From Exiguobacterium indicum HHS 31 (GTDB taxonomy: Bacteria; Bacillota; Bacilli; Exiguobacteriales; Exiguobacteriaceae), in assembly GCF_001939065.1 (NCBI RefSeq), contig NZ_MPSZ01000006.1, positions 1-64,000 on the forward strand: a DNA stretch of 64,000 bases. The letters are read 5' to 3'. A program made the position numbers and the translations under genes. Positions 17,774-27,079 of the stretch are shown one piece after another; positions within the stretch are counted from its first letter, which is position 1, and each line of letters begins with the position of its first letter. Under the pieces are notes generated by a model. That model was not told the origin of the DNA and ran no database searches. It saw only the letters and a list, made by a program, of their open reading frames with translations.

Positions 17774-18996
17774 TGGACACGCCCTCCTTTTTGAACGTAC
17801 ACAGCCTTGATTCGTTCGAGGAATCGGTTCGCATGTTCTTGAGGTGTTCCGGGTAATAAAAATTGGAGGTGCTCCGTGTTTTCATCAAAACCGATCAGGT
17901 CAATTTCACGCATCGATTGCCGCAAGATCAATTCCAGTTCAATCAGAGAAAACGGTGTATTGCGAATATCAAGTTGTACGAGGCTATAAGGCTGACCATA
18001 ATGCTCGCGTCGATATTCTTGATACTTCACTTTCTCCTCGAAGTGCTCTCGTTTAAAGATGCGCGTGCCTTCGATCAATTCATGACGCGTCTCAATCCAT
18101 TCCATCAGCATCGCTTTCTCGATGCGCGACCCTGTCCAATCGACGATCAATTGCATGACGTGCATCTCATAGTTCGTCAAACGTTCGAAGGCGATCGATT
18201 GAATGACTACGACTTCCTGGATGCGCCCGTCATAACGGATTGGTGCAATCAGTAACGGGACATCCGTCTCATCAATTGTCCGGATGGCAATCGCCTGTTT
18301 TTGGAACATCCGTTGATAGATGCCTTGTTCCGGATCGATGAACATCGTTTGCGGCAACAGTTCCTTATCACCAAAACGAATATGCAAACGAAGCGTACGA
18401 CGTGACGCATCAACGTGATAGATCGCGATTTCCTTCGCATCGAAGGAATCCTGTAAGATTTGCAACAGCTTATCGCGTACGATGTCCGCGACGGATTGAT
18501 CAAGTTCTGTTCCGATCCGGTAAATGTTCGTCAACGTGTGATTGGATTCAAGCACTTTGTTACGCATTGCCTCTTGCGCAACGCGCAATTTTTCGAGCGT
18601 ATCGCGCAATCGTTCGTTCTCTTCTGTCACTTCCTCTTGTCGTAAGCGTAAGGATAGATAACGTTCTTGGAAAGAAGTACTGAATATGCCGCATGAAATC
18701 GCGACTAAGAAGTGCAAAATGATCCATGACAATTCGCCACGATCATAAACGAAGAGTAAGACGTCTTCTCCCGCCCAGGCGAGAGAACTCAGGTGATAAA
18801 TCATCGTAAACAGGAAACTCGCGAATGCTCCGAGGAGTCCATAACGGAGAGAAAAAAGTAAAATATAAAAAATAAGCGGATCAATCGTCCATTTTAAGAT
18901 CGAAAGGTTAAACATATAGTCTAAAGTGCCGATAATAAGAATACTAACGATCATCTCAATCCACTTGATGCCTTGCCGGTGCTGAGTATATATCAT
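17770..18996 (-). CDS. pelD: c-di-GMP receptor PelD (membrane, GAF, degenerate GGDEF)
   Basis: 408 residues from the ATG placed 8 bases after AAGGAG; a GTG three codons upstream would overlap that site and is less likely. Four or five N-terminal helices, a short coiled coil (EEVTEENERLRDTLEKLR), a GAF domain and a C-terminal GGDEF-like domain in which the active site is lost (GFDENTEHLQF where GGDEF should be) but the RxxD inhibitory site is kept (REID, residues 363-366). In characterised PelD this site binds c-di-GMP and switches on Pel synthesis. First gene of the pel operon, divergent from the GH114 gene. Confidence 0.9.
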   Translation of the reverse strand: MIYTQHRQGIKWIEMIVSILIIGTLDYMFNLSILKWTIDPLIFYILLFSLRYGLLGAFASFLFTMIYHLSSLAWAGEDVLLFVYDRGELSWIILHFLVAISCGIFSTSFQERYLSLRLRQEEVTEENERLRDTLEKLRVAQEAMRNKVLESNHTLTNIYRIGTELDQSVADIVRDKLLQILQDSFDAKEIAIYHVDASRRTLRLHIRFGDKELLPQTMFIDPEQGIYQRMFQKQAIAIRTIDETDVPLLIAPIRYDGRIQEVVVIQSIAFERLTNYEMHVMQLIVDWTGSRIEKAMLMEWIETRHELIEGTRIFKREHFEEKVKYQEYRREHYGQPYSLVQLDIRNTPFSLIELELILRQSMREIDLIGFDENTEHLQFLLPGTPQEHANRFLERIKAVYVQKGGRVQ

Positions 18997-19069
18997 TTTA
19001 TTCACTCCTTTTGTTTTTTATCGGTATGTAGATGGAAGAAATGTATCGTTGGAACACTACAATTTCATA

Positions 19070-19160
19070 TCGAGAAGGGCAAACTTACTGAAAAGTAAGG
19101 GCGCAAAGACATGGGTCGTCGATCTACGGATACCGATCGCCAGTCTGCAATGCCGCGGCC
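19070..19160 (+). promoter_or_regulatory. c-di-GMP-I (GEMM) riboswitch
   Basis: Conserved GEMM-I blocks occur in order: AGGGCAAAC (19077-19084), a CTTACT-GAAA-AGTAAG stem with the GNRA-type tetraloop (19084-19099), GCGCAAAG (19101-19108), ATGGGTC, a CGATC/GATCG helix, then CCAGTCTGCAATGCC, whose GCC can close the aptamer with the first GGC. It reads in the sense direction of the GH114 gene, 33 bases upstream of its ATG. This class binds cyclic di-GMP. Confidence 0.88.
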
Positions 19161-19163
19161 GCT

Positions 19164-19183
19164 CTCTGATAATTAATCAGGAG
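19164..19183 (+). promoter_or_regulatory. Ribosome-site hairpin (possible expression platform)
   Basis: CTCTGA can pair with TCAGGAG (one bulged G) across a TAATTAA loop, hiding the AGGAGG ribosome site of the GH114 gene. No T-run terminator lies between aptamer and start codon, so translational control is the likelier mode. Confidence 0.5.
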
Positions 19184-19192
19184 GCTATCAAC

Positions 19193-20050
19193 ATGGGTAT
19201 TATCTCACTCAAGCGCATGACGTCTATTTTGTGCATTCTTTTATTAGGAGTGTTCTTCATGTCGTCACTAGACGCAAAAGCAGAAAAATCCAATCCATTG
19301 GACAATGCGAAGTCGTACAAAGTTTACTACGACGCACCGTCAGCAGCGAAAATCAAAAAGATGCAACAATACGATGTCATGATCATCGAACCCGTCTTTT
19401 ATTCCGCTGCACAAATCAAACAGATTCAACAAAACGGTACAAAAGTATACGGCTACATCAACACGATGGAAGCAGACAACTGGAATACGGATTTGATGGG
19501 ACAACTCGTCGAGTCAGACTTTTTCCATCGCGATGGTCAGCGTATTCATTACGCTGAATGGGATTCGTACTTAACGGATATTACATCGAAGCACTACCAA
19601 GCTGTTTTAATGAAAGAAGTCGAGAAACAAATCGTCCAAAAAGGACTAGATGGCGTTTTCCTCGATACAGTCGGTAACATCGATAACGAACATGCCGACC
19701 AGCCTGTCGTTCTTGAACAACAACGTGTAGGAATGACAAACTTCTTAAAATCACTAAAAACAAAACATGCGTCTCTATCACTGATCCAAAACTGGGGATT
19801 CGGAACGTTGAAATATCATACGTATCCTTATGTCGACGGCATCATGTGGGAGAACTTCAATTATTCAACGGTCGCCAACGATCAGTGGTCAAAGGATCGG
19901 ATGACAGACCTCCAAAAATTGAGTCAATCTCAAGACATCAAAACATTGACGATTTCTTCTGTACAAGGAACAAAAAGTGCGACACTCGCTCAAAAGAATG
20001 GATTCCTTCACATGAAATCAAACGTCGATTTGAATTACAATAAATTCTAA
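19193..20050 (+). CDS. GH114 endo-alpha-1,4-polygalactosaminidase (Pel-type hydrolase)
   Basis: 285 residues with an N-terminal signal peptide (about 1-27, ending DAKAE) and a TIM-barrel of the GH114/PelA-hydrolase type: YDAPS, YGYINTMEADNW, LDGVFLDTVGNID and YVDGIMWENF, the last two carrying the likely catalytic acidic residues. These enzymes cut partly deacetylated galactosamine polymers such as Pel. The ATG at 19193 follows AGGAGG; a longer upstream frame would run through the riboswitch. It diverges from pelD and has its own terminator, so hydrolase and synthesis are separate transcripts, both linked to c-di-GMP. Confidence 0.9.
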   Translation: MGIISLKRMTSILCILLLGVFFMSSLDAKAEKSNPLDNAKSYKVYYDAPSAAKIKKMQQYDVMIIEPVFYSAAQIKQIQQNGTKVYGYINTMEADNWNTDLMGQLVESDFFHRDGQRIHYAEWDSYLTDITSKHYQAVLMKEVEKQIVQKGLDGVFLDTVGNIDNEHADQPVVLEQQRVGMTNFLKSLKTKHASLSLIQNWGFGTLKYHTYPYVDGIMWENFNYSTVANDQWSKDRMTDLQKLSQSQDIKTLTISSVQGTKSATLAQKNGFLHMKSNVDLNYNKF

Positions 20051-20130
20051 ACTCTTTCATATACCACCTTATAAAATGACAGTGAATCCCATCACTTGTC
20101 AAGTATCTGGCATATGCTTTACTTCGAAGA

Positions 20131-20176
20131 TGAAGGACCATTTCCCTCTAAAATCTGAGGAAAATGGTCCTTTTTG
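20131..20176 (+). terminator. Terminator of the GH114 gene
   Basis: AGGACCATTT...CTC pairs with GAG...AAATGGTCCT, followed by TTTTT. Confidence 0.85.
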
Positions 20177-20195
20177 TCTCGATAGAAATCTATTA

Positions 20196-20247
20196 TGTCA
20201 AATACTGATATACAGTATTTGACACTACCTGTTTTTAATTATATATT
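20196..20247 (+). promoter_or_regulatory. Sigma-A promoter with overlapping palindromic operator, diguanylate cyclase gene
   Basis: A near-perfect consensus promoter, TTGACA (20219-20224), 17-base spacer, TATATT (20242-20247). The -35 box is the right edge of a perfect inverted repeat with 12-bp arms (TGTCAAATACTG at 20196-20207, its complement at 20213-20224, 5-base centre). Binding there would block RNA polymerase, so repression is the simplest reading. The regulator is not identified. Confidence 0.65.
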
Positions 20248-20283
20248 TTAGAAAACTATTTGTATAGATTGGATGTCTTATAT

Positions 20284-21309
20284 ATGATTCAAAACTGGAT
20301 GATTCAAGGGTCCATGATATTCGCCCTGACGTATCTCCTTTTAGCCACATACCAACTGATTCGTAATAGAAATATTGAAATCGCAGGCACTGTCATCCTG
20401 ATTCTCTGGTTTGGCAGTTACTTGTTGGTCATCGACGTCTTATTTTTATCATATGCATCGATCTGGCAAGTCATTCCTTTTGTTATACTGGCTTATCATC
20501 GAGAAAAAAGAGCGTTCTTCAGTATAGCGCTCATCACTTTAATGAATACAGGAATGAAGGCAGATATCGAGCAAGCGCTCCTTTCAGTAGTGGGCATCGT
20601 GATTCTCTCCTCACTCCTACAAAAAAAGACATATCTCGCTCTACGCTTAGGTATGCTGCATCTTCTGATCGGAAGTACCATTTTGTTCTTCCTACCGGAT
20701 CGAACGCTTTCCACGATCGTCTTTCACGTAAGTCTCACGTTATTGATGTACGGTATATTCCTCTATCTGTTGCCGCTGCAGCAACGCCACCGAAAACAGC
20801 TCGAGGTCTATCAACATTTAGCGGAGTATGATGCGTTGACGGGGCTTGCTAATCGGCGGGCATGGGAATTACGTGCCAAGACACTCGCTGGTCAATCTTC
20901 GACCTATCACTTGATCATCCTTGATTTGGATCAGTTCAAACAAGTGAATGACCAATATGGTCACTCTAATGGTGATGCCGTGTTGGAACAGTTCGCAAAA
21001 ATTTTAGAGCGCAATACACGCTCAGAAGATTTAGTCGCTCGGATGGGTGGCGAAGAATTCATCGTGCTCCTGACCGATCTGACGGCAGAACAAGCGACTA
21101 CCATCGCTGAACGGATCCGTCAGGAAGTCGAACGGCATACGTTCCGTCTATTAGACGGCTCTTCGATTCACGTCACGACATCAATCGGACTCTCTTCCGG
21201 AAAGCGCGACATTCCTGTCCAGCACTCGATGGAACTCTCAGATCAAGCGCTTTATCAAGCGAAACGATCCGGACGAAACATCGTTCGGATCGCAAGTCAT
21301 CTACTATAA
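20284..21309 (+). CDS. Membrane diguanylate cyclase (GGDEF)
   Basis: 341 residues: about six membrane helices (10-165) and a C-terminal GGDEF domain. The active site GGEEF is intact (255-259), with the upstream DALTGLANRRAW and LDLDQFKQVND metal and substrate motifs, and the product-inhibition site RSED (246-249) lies five residues before it. It should make c-di-GMP from two GTP. The ATG after a weak GGATG was chosen because it fits the promoter; TTG eight codons earlier is possible. It sits next to the pel operon and the c-di-GMP riboswitch, so it is a likely signal source for both. Confidence 0.88.
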   Translation: MIQNWMIQGSMIFALTYLLLATYQLIRNRNIEIAGTVILILWFGSYLLVIDVLFLSYASIWQVIPFVILAYHREKRAFFSIALITLMNTGMKADIEQALLSVVGIVILSSLLQKKTYLALRLGMLHLLIGSTILFFLPDRTLSTIVFHVSLTLLMYGIFLYLLPLQQRHRKQLEVYQHLAEYDALTGLANRRAWELRAKTLAGQSSTYHLIILDLDQFKQVNDQYGHSNGDAVLEQFAKILERNTRSEDLVARMGGEEFIVLLTDLTAEQATTIAERIRQEVERHTFRLLDGSSIHVTTSIGLSSGKRDIPVQHSMELSDQALYQAKRSGRNIVRIASHLL

Positions 21310-21328
21310 AGAGTTCGACGCTTACGCG

Positions 21329-21377
21329 AACTCCACCTTACAGAGGACACATCGTCCGAGCATAAGGTGGAGTTTTT
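21329..21377 (+). terminator. Terminator of the diguanylate cyclase gene
   Basis: AACTCCACCTTA pairs with TAAGGTGGAGTT, followed by a T-run. Confidence 0.85.
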
Positions 21378-21393
21378 GCTGTTTATAATTAAT

Positions 21394-21427
21394 CAAAAAA
21401 CGTGTACACCCCCTCGGGCGTACACGT
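21394..21427 (-). terminator. Terminator of the galU operon
   Basis: On the minus strand ACGTGTACGCCC pairs with the GTGTACACGT side, followed by TTTTTTG, directly after the galU stop. Confidence 0.8.
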
Positions 21428-21432
21428 CTGCT

Positions 21433-22299
21433 TCACTGGAATCGTTTCAGGAACGCTTTCAATTCTTCATGCATTTCAGGATCCTTCATCGCATATTCAA
21501 TCGTCGTCTTGACGAAACCGAGCTTCTCACCGACATCATGACGGTTCCCCTCGAAATCAAACGCATAGACCGCTTGGTCCGCATTCAACCGTTCAATCGC
21601 ATCGGTCAATTGAATCTCGCCCCCAGCGCCTTCCGACTGGTTTTCCAAGTAATCAAAGATATCCGCCGTCAAGACGTATCGACCCATGATGGCAAGATTC
21701 GAAGGCGCCGTCCCGGACTCCGGTTTCTCGACGAATCGGCGGACCGGATAAAGTCGTCCCTCTTTATCGAGCGGATCGATGATTCCGTAGCGGTGTGTTT
21801 CTTTCGGTTCGACTTCTTGGACACCGATGACGGACTGACCGGTCTCTTCGTAGGCGTCCATCAACTGCCGGATCGCCGGCGTCTCCGATTCGACGATATC
21901 ATCACCGAGCAAGACGGCGAATGGTTCGTCGCCGATGAATTGACGAGCCGTCCAAATCGCGTGACCAAGTCCTTTCTGTTCTTTTTGACGAACATAAAAG
22001 ATATTCGCCAGATTCGTCGAAGCACATACCTTTTCAAGTAACTCCGTTTTTCCCGACGCCTGAAGTGCGGCTTCTAGTTCATATTGATGATCAAAATGAT
22101 CCTCGATCGCACGCTTGTGTTTCCCAGTCACGATGATGATATCTTCGATTCCTGCGGCAGCGGCTTCTTCCACGATATATTGAATCGTCGGTTTATCGAG
22201 GATCGGTAACATCTCTTTCGGCATGGCTTTTGTTGCCGGTAAAAAACGTGTGCCGAGCCCCGCAGCTGGAATAATGGCTTTTTTGATTGGTTTTTTCAT
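21433..22299 (-). CDS. galU: UTP-glucose-1-phosphate uridylyltransferase
   Basis: 288 residues; forms UDP-glucose from UTP and glucose 1-phosphate. The nucleotide-binding motif [20 protein letters not shown] sits at the N-terminus, with VLLGDD, FVEKP and GRYVL motifs in the usual order. The ATG after GAAGGAG is preferred to one seven codons upstream. It is downstream of a TagE-like glycosyltransferase in a two-gene unit (17-base gap), and UDP-glucose is the expected donor for that enzyme, for GalE and for Ugd at the end of the window. Confidence 0.95.
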   Translation of the reverse strand: MKKPIKKAIIPAAGLGTRFLPATKAMPKEMLPILDKPTIQYIVEEAAAAGIEDIIIVTGKHKRAIEDHFDHQYELEAALQASGKTELLEKVCASTNLANIFYVRQKEQKGLGHAIWTARQFIGDEPFAVLLGDDIVESETPAIRQLMDAYEETGQSVIGVQEVEPKETHRYGIIDPLDKEGRLYPVRRFVEKPESGTAPSNLAIMGRYVLTADIFDYLENQSEGAGGEIQLTDAIERLNADQAVYAFDFEGNRHDVGEKLGFVKTTIEYAMKDPEMHEELKAFLKRFQ

Positions 22300-22316
22300 G
22301 ACATTCGCTCCTTCGA

Positions 22317-23789
22317 TCATTCAGTGTGCAGCCAGTTCATCAGATTGCGGTAATTTTCGATGCCTTGTGTTTCATATAACTCAGGTTTCGTCCGCACATG
22401 TGGGAGTGGTCGTTCGACGATTTCGACCATCTTTTCTGCGAATCCCGTGACGTCTCCTTCAGGGACGAGGTAACCGTTTTGACCATCTTCGATGATTTCA
22501 CGCGGTCCGTACCGAACGTCGTAGGCAATGACAGGACAGCCGACATTAATGCTTTCCATGACGGTTAGTCCGAATCCTTCAAAGCGACTCGTCAATAACG
22601 ACGCACGGGACGCCGCGAAGACTTGGTCCGGTGTCGATGTGAAGTCGTGAATGAGAACATCTTCCTCGATATTCAGTAAATACATCATCTGCTTCATCAA
22701 TGCTAGTTGTCCATCCTCATCCGCTCCATACAGCGCAAGCTTCGTCGGATGTCCCGATCGTTTGAAGATTGCGTAACTGCGGAGCAAGTGCTCGAGTTGC
22801 TTTTGTTTTCCAAAGCGTCCGATAAAACAGAATTGATCCTCTACATGCGTCCGGTCGATCTCGACCGGTTTGATCGAGTGCGGAATGACTGCGAACTGAT
22901 CATCCGGTATCGGAAAACGCGCTTGAATCTCGTCTTTTTGATGTGTCGTCAAGACGAGATATTTTGCCACACGATCCGACCCTTCGAGAGCGGTTTGGTA
23001 AGATTTTTTGATTCGTTGCTGATCTAATTCCAAATGAGAATTATGGAACACGAGAATATTTTTTGTCCGTACCTGACAGTTGAGCAATGACCAGTCGAGA
23101 AGTCGCGCATCGTTGAAGACGATATCTCCATCCGTCAAACGATGATTGAAGTAGTAGAGAAATAAATCCTTTTCAGTCTGAAAGGTATGGACAGGACGTC
23201 CAAGTTGGTAGGTTTGAATCGAAATCAATTTATTCCGTTTTTGTTCCTCATAATGTTTTTCGCAGTAGATATGACCTTCTTGATCATAGAACTGTTCATG
23301 AATTTTTTTATGCGTTTTTGGTGAGTATCGAATCTTGCGATGCAATCGACCGTTATCGTTATATTGCCAACGTTCGACTTTTTTCTTCGATGCAGGACTC
23401 ATGAAATCTTCAAATGACAGCTGATCACTCGCTTCATGGTACTTCCGGTATAAGACATATGTGTTCCCGTCATAGTACCGGACTGTGTCTGTGTCTACCT
23501 GCACAGCTCGTAATCCTTCGATTTCCCGGGAAGTCACAAACGGTGTCGTAGCTTCATATAATCGATTTCCGGAGAGCCACTCATAGATATTCTCAATTTG
23601 CGTCGTCTCGCTTAAAATGTTCTTTTCTCTAAAGATTTGTACGATACGATCGTATGCTGCATCATAGTTGGTTGTAAGGATCGTTGTCGCATAGCCAAGG
23701 TGTTTTTCGATCATTGCGATTCGACTGAGGAGCGACTTCGTACGTCCCCCATGTTGTGCCGGTAATGTCGAAGTCATCGTATACAGCAT
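22317..23789 (-). CDS. TagE-like GT4 glycosyltransferase (teichoic acid or surface glycan glucosylation)
   Basis: 490 residues with the architecture of TagE/TarM/GtfA-type enzymes: a long N-terminal half including a beta-rich insert with repeated Y-D/N-x-x-G turns ([33 protein letters not shown]) and a C-terminal GT-B half with [24 protein letters not shown] and the EX7E site [17 protein letters not shown]. Such enzymes add glucose or GlcNAc from UDP-sugar to wall teichoic acid or to Ser-rich proteins. Linkage to galU supports UDP-glucose as donor. Exact acceptor unknown; teichoic acid is favoured because tagGH is nearby. Confidence 0.8.
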   Translation of the reverse strand: MLYTMTSTLPAQHGGRTKSLLSRIAMIEKHLGYATTILTTNYDAAYDRIVQIFREKNILSETTQIENIYEWLSGNRLYEATTPFVTSREIEGLRAVQVDTDTVRYYDGNTYVLYRKYHEASDQLSFEDFMSPASKKKVERWQYNDNGRLHRKIRYSPKTHKKIHEQFYDQEGHIYCEKHYEEQKRNKLISIQTYQLGRPVHTFQTEKDLFLYYFNHRLTDGDIVFNDARLLDWSLLNCQVRTKNILVFHNSHLELDQQRIKKSYQTALEGSDRVAKYLVLTTHQKDEIQARFPIPDDQFAVIPHSIKPVEIDRTHVEDQFCFIGRFGKQKQLEHLLRSYAIFKRSGHPTKLALYGADEDGQLALMKQMMYLLNIEEDVLIHDFTSTPDQVFAASRASLLTSRFEGFGLTVMESINVGCPVIAYDVRYGPREIIEDGQNGYLVPEGDVTGFAEKMVEIVERPLPHVRTKPELYETQGIENYRNLMNWLHTE

Positions 23790-23924
23790 GATTCACACTT
23801 CCTTTTTCCCGTTCTCCGAACTATTCTCTGTTAAAACAGACAGTCACCTGTTTTCTTTTTCATATTTCAGCATCTTTTATTATTTCCGATCTGCCTCTCT
23901 CAGAAACTTCAACGAGCATATTGT

Positions 23925-25454
23925 TTACTCTTCCCTCTTTTTTAACGGTTTAACAGCAGGTCCTTCCATCACTGCCCCGTCGTGTGCAAAGCGCGAACCA
24001 TGGCACGGACAGTCCCATGAGCGTTCGGCTGCATTCCACTTCGTATCACATCCCATATGGGTACACGTCGTTGAAACGAGATGAAGCCTTCCGGCAGGAT
24101 CACGATATCCCCCGACTGTCTTTCCATGATGCCGCACAAGTCCTCCTTCGTCAGGCTGAAGATCTTTTGCGTCACGATGTGCTTTTGATACTTTCCCTTT
24201 TACGAGTTCGATCGCGACATCCGCGTTATTCTTGATGAATTGGGTCGCGTCGACTGCTTTAAGTTTTGATCGCGTCGGATCAAACAGATGTCGAAACCGA
24301 TTCGGTGTCCCAGTTAAAAGATCACTGAGTAACAGTCCTGCCGCAATACCATTCGTCATGCCCCATTTTGCAAATCCGGTTGCGACAAAGACGTTCGGGT
24401 CATCTGCTGTCATTTGACCGACATACGGGATGTGATCCAGTGTAATTAAGTCCTGCGCCGACCAAAATCGGTCGAACGTTTCCACTTGAAAGGCGTTCGT
24501 CGCAAAATCAGCTAAGTGCTGATAACGTGCCATCGTTTCCGTTTCGTGACCCGATAAATGATTTTCACCACCAAACAGTCCTAATCGACGACCGTCCGAA
24601 GTACGTGTGTGTCGTAAAGAACGACTTGGTTGATCGGCACTCATGAACATACCGTCAGGAAACGAATCGTCGACGAATCCTGAAACGATGTACGATCGAT
24701 GAACTTCAAGCTTCGAAAAATATAATCCTTTGAAATCATGAAACGGAAAATGGGTTGCGATCACGACCTTCTTAGCTTCAATACGATATCCATTCTCAAG
24801 GACGATCGTCGGTGTTCGATTACTTTCAATCGTCGTCGCCCGTGACTTTTCATACAGCGTCCCCCCTTGTCGGACGAAATGTTCTGCTAAGCCCTGTAAG
24901 TACTTGACGGGATGAAACTGTGCTTGATCGCGCAGAACGACCGCCCGCTTCACGGTGTACGGCAACTTTTTCTGTACTTCATCTGTCGCATCGCCACCGT
25001 TTATCTCAAGACGAGCATACGCTTTGATTTCTCGATCCATCGCATTCTCTTTTGAAGAAGAGACATACAGATACGCGTCTTGGGTTTCAAGCTCACACGC
25101 TAGATCAAGACGTTCGACTTGATGACGAAGAAACGTAATGGCTTCTTCATTTGCTTGATAATAAAGTCGTGCTTTGTCCTCTCCTACACTTTTGATCAAT
25201 TGATCATAGATGAGACCATGTTGAGACGACACCTTTGCCGTCGTATATCCAGTCGTACCAGCTGCCACTTCTTCTGCTTCAATAACACCCACGTCATACC
25301 CCCGTTCTGCGAGTTGCAAAGCGGTGACTAAACCGGCAATGCCAGCTCCAACGATGACGACATCATGTTTTGTGTCTGTCTCAAGGGGTGGATACGATAC
25401 ACCAGCAGATGATGCTTTCCAATACGATGACGGGAAACCGGATAATTCAGACAT
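23925..25454 (-). CDS. FAD-dependent oxidoreductase with C-terminal Rieske domain (YhfW-like)
   Basis: 509 residues. An N-terminal FAD-binding DAO-type fold (VVIVGAGIAGLVTALQLAERG, and TTGYTTAKVSSQHG near the isoalloxazine site) is followed by a Rieske [2Fe-2S] domain at the C-terminus with both cluster motifs, CTHMGC and CPCHGS. This fusion matches the B. subtilis YhfW family, whose substrate is not known. The ATG after GAGGAG was chosen over an upstream one. It is monocistronic. Confidence 0.9.
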   Translation of the reverse strand: MSELSGFPSSYWKASSAGVSYPPLETDTKHDVVIVGAGIAGLVTALQLAERGYDVGVIEAEEVAAGTTGYTTAKVSSQHGLIYDQLIKSVGEDKARLYYQANEEAITFLRHQVERLDLACELETQDAYLYVSSSKENAMDREIKAYARLEINGGDATDEVQKKLPYTVKRAVVLRDQAQFHPVKYLQGLAEHFVRQGGTLYEKSRATTIESNRTPTIVLENGYRIEAKKVVIATHFPFHDFKGLYFSKLEVHRSYIVSGFVDDSFPDGMFMSADQPSRSLRHTRTSDGRRLGLFGGENHLSGHETETMARYQHLADFATNAFQVETFDRFWSAQDLITLDHIPYVGQMTADDPNVFVATGFAKWGMTNGIAAGLLLSDLLTGTPNRFRHLFDPTRSKLKAVDATQFIKNNADVAIELVKGKVSKAHRDAKDLQPDEGGLVRHHGKTVGGYRDPAGRLHLVSTTCTHMGCDTKWNAAERSWDCPCHGSRFAHDGAVMEGPAVKPLKKREE

Positions 25455-25594
25455 ACAAAAACTCCTCTCTTCAAACAGGCACAACGATCAACTTCGATAG
25501 TATTAGTGCTTCCCTGTCTGCGACAAAACATGCACAAAAGATATTTTTTTATATAAGAACGTCATCCAAAGTTTTTGGACCTTAAATATGAGCA

Positions 25595-25630
25595 ACAAAA
25601 AACAGCCCCTTTTTAATCAAGAGGCTGTCC
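25595..25630 (-). terminator. Terminator of the sugar-phosphate transporter gene
   Basis: ACAGCC/GGCTGT stem followed on the minus strand by TTTTTTG. Confidence 0.75.
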
Positions 25631-25634
25631 ATAT

Positions 25635-27044
25635 TCATGAACTTAGTTTGTCCGCTTGGCGTTCCAGCAGTCCGAGGCGGCGAATTTTTTTCTCCTCGAC
25701 GACGGCGACAATGGCGAGGGCGATCAAACCGAACAGTAACGCAGCATTAAAGATGACAAACGTGTCACTCCAACCGTGCAACGTAACGGAACCGATCGTT
25801 AGACCATTCGTTTCCGGATCAGCGATTTTTGCGAGACCGACTTTTGCGATCGAATCACCGAACAAGTAACCGAACGTTCCGACCATCCCGTTCGTGACCG
25901 TCGTCGCTTGTTTTGGTGCAAAGCTGATGACCGAGACACCGATCAAGAGCTGCGGACCGTAGATGAGCGCACCGAGTGCGAACAATGACGCATAAATCAT
26001 GAGTTCACTCGTACCGTAACGATAACCGAGGACCGCGACGGCCGTCAGCAAAAGACAGATCGCGGCAACGAGCGCCCGGCGTCCTTTGAGTAAATCGGAC
26101 ACGTAACCCCAAATCATACTGCCGCATAACGCACCGATTTCAAAGAAGAAGATCGTATTAACGGCACTCTCCGTGCTGAAGTGCAGATGTTCTGTAACAT
26201 AGAGCGGCGCCCAGTTATCAATCCCGATTCGGACGATGTAGACGAAGACGTTCGCGATACAGAGCGTCCAAATCCAGGGGTTCGAGATGACGTACGTTTT
26301 AAAGATTTGCCATTTCGTCATGCTTTCTGCAGCGATATTTTCCGGTTCGATCGGTTCCTCGAAGATCTCTTCACTCCGATTCCACCCGAGTTCCTCCGGA
26401 TCATCCTTCCCGATGAACAGACCGACGATCCCGATGACGAGCGCGATCGCAGCTGGGAAGATGAACATCCCGACGACACTGCCGTTAAAGAAGACGTTCG
26501 CTCCCCAAAGGGCGAGACCCCCGGCAATCGCTCCACCGATGTTGTGCGAAACGTTCCAGAAACCGAGGTAACGCCCACGTTTTTCAAACGGTGTCCAACG
26601 AGCAATCGTCGAATACGACGACGGTCCCCCAACCGATTGGAAGAACCCACTGAGTCCCCATAAAACCATCAAGAGACCGACTGGACTTCCACCAGCACTC
26701 ATCAACAGTCCCATCGCGGTGACAATTAGAGAAGATAAGATCAATAAGAACGAGATGACACGTTTCGTGTTTTTCCCGTCAACGAAATAACCGAGTAACG
26801 TTTTCCCGATTCCGTATGTAATCGAGAAGGCAAAGCCGATATATCCGAGTTCCGTCGTCGTAAAGCCGAGTTCCTCTTTCAAGAGCGGTTGCGCTGCCTT
26901 GAAGTTGTTCCGGATGAGATACATCGCCATGTATGAGAAGAAGACGACTAAAAATGCCTTTAAGAATTGTTGTAACCATTGTTTCCGTTGTACTTCGATT
27001 GGTATGCCGGCATTCGGCAATTTTTTGATGCTGAAGAAGCCCAT
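25635..27044 (-). CDS. uhpT: Hexose-phosphate:phosphate antiporter (UhpT/GlpT family)
   Basis: 469 residues with 12 membrane helices of the organophosphate:phosphate antiporter branch of the MFS. Family landmarks include the YMAMYLIRNNFKAAQPLL first helix region with the conserved Arg, GYFVDGKNTKR after helix 2, and GPSSYSTIARWTPFEKRG. It should exchange sugar phosphate for inorganic phosphate. It is the last gene of the cluster, 35 bp after the binding-protein gene, and is inferred to be under the same response regulator. Confidence 0.88.
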   Translation of the reverse strand: MGFFSIKKLPNAGIPIEVQRKQWLQQFLKAFLVVFFSYMAMYLIRNNFKAAQPLLKEELGFTTTELGYIGFAFSITYGIGKTLLGYFVDGKNTKRVISFLLILSSLIVTAMGLLMSAGGSPVGLLMVLWGLSGFFQSVGGPSSYSTIARWTPFEKRGRYLGFWNVSHNIGGAIAGGLALWGANVFFNGSVVGMFIFPAAIALVIGIVGLFIGKDDPEELGWNRSEEIFEEPIEPENIAAESMTKWQIFKTYVISNPWIWTLCIANVFVYIVRIGIDNWAPLYVTEHLHFSTESAVNTIFFFEIGALCGSMIWGYVSDLLKGRRALVAAICLLLTAVAVLGYRYGTSELMIYASLFALGALIYGPQLLIGVSVISFAPKQATTVTNGMVGTFGYLFGDSIAKVGLAKIADPETNGLTIGSVTLHGWSDTFVIFNAALLFGLIALAIVAVVEEKKIRRLGLLERQADKLSS

Positions 27045-27079
27045 CTTCCATTTCCCCTATCTGAATCAGAGTCTTCGCA

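Noticed and set aside
21367-22041. 224-codon plus-strand open frame opposite galU
   Set aside because: It is the shadow of galU on the other strand; galU has full motifs, a ribosome site and a terminator.
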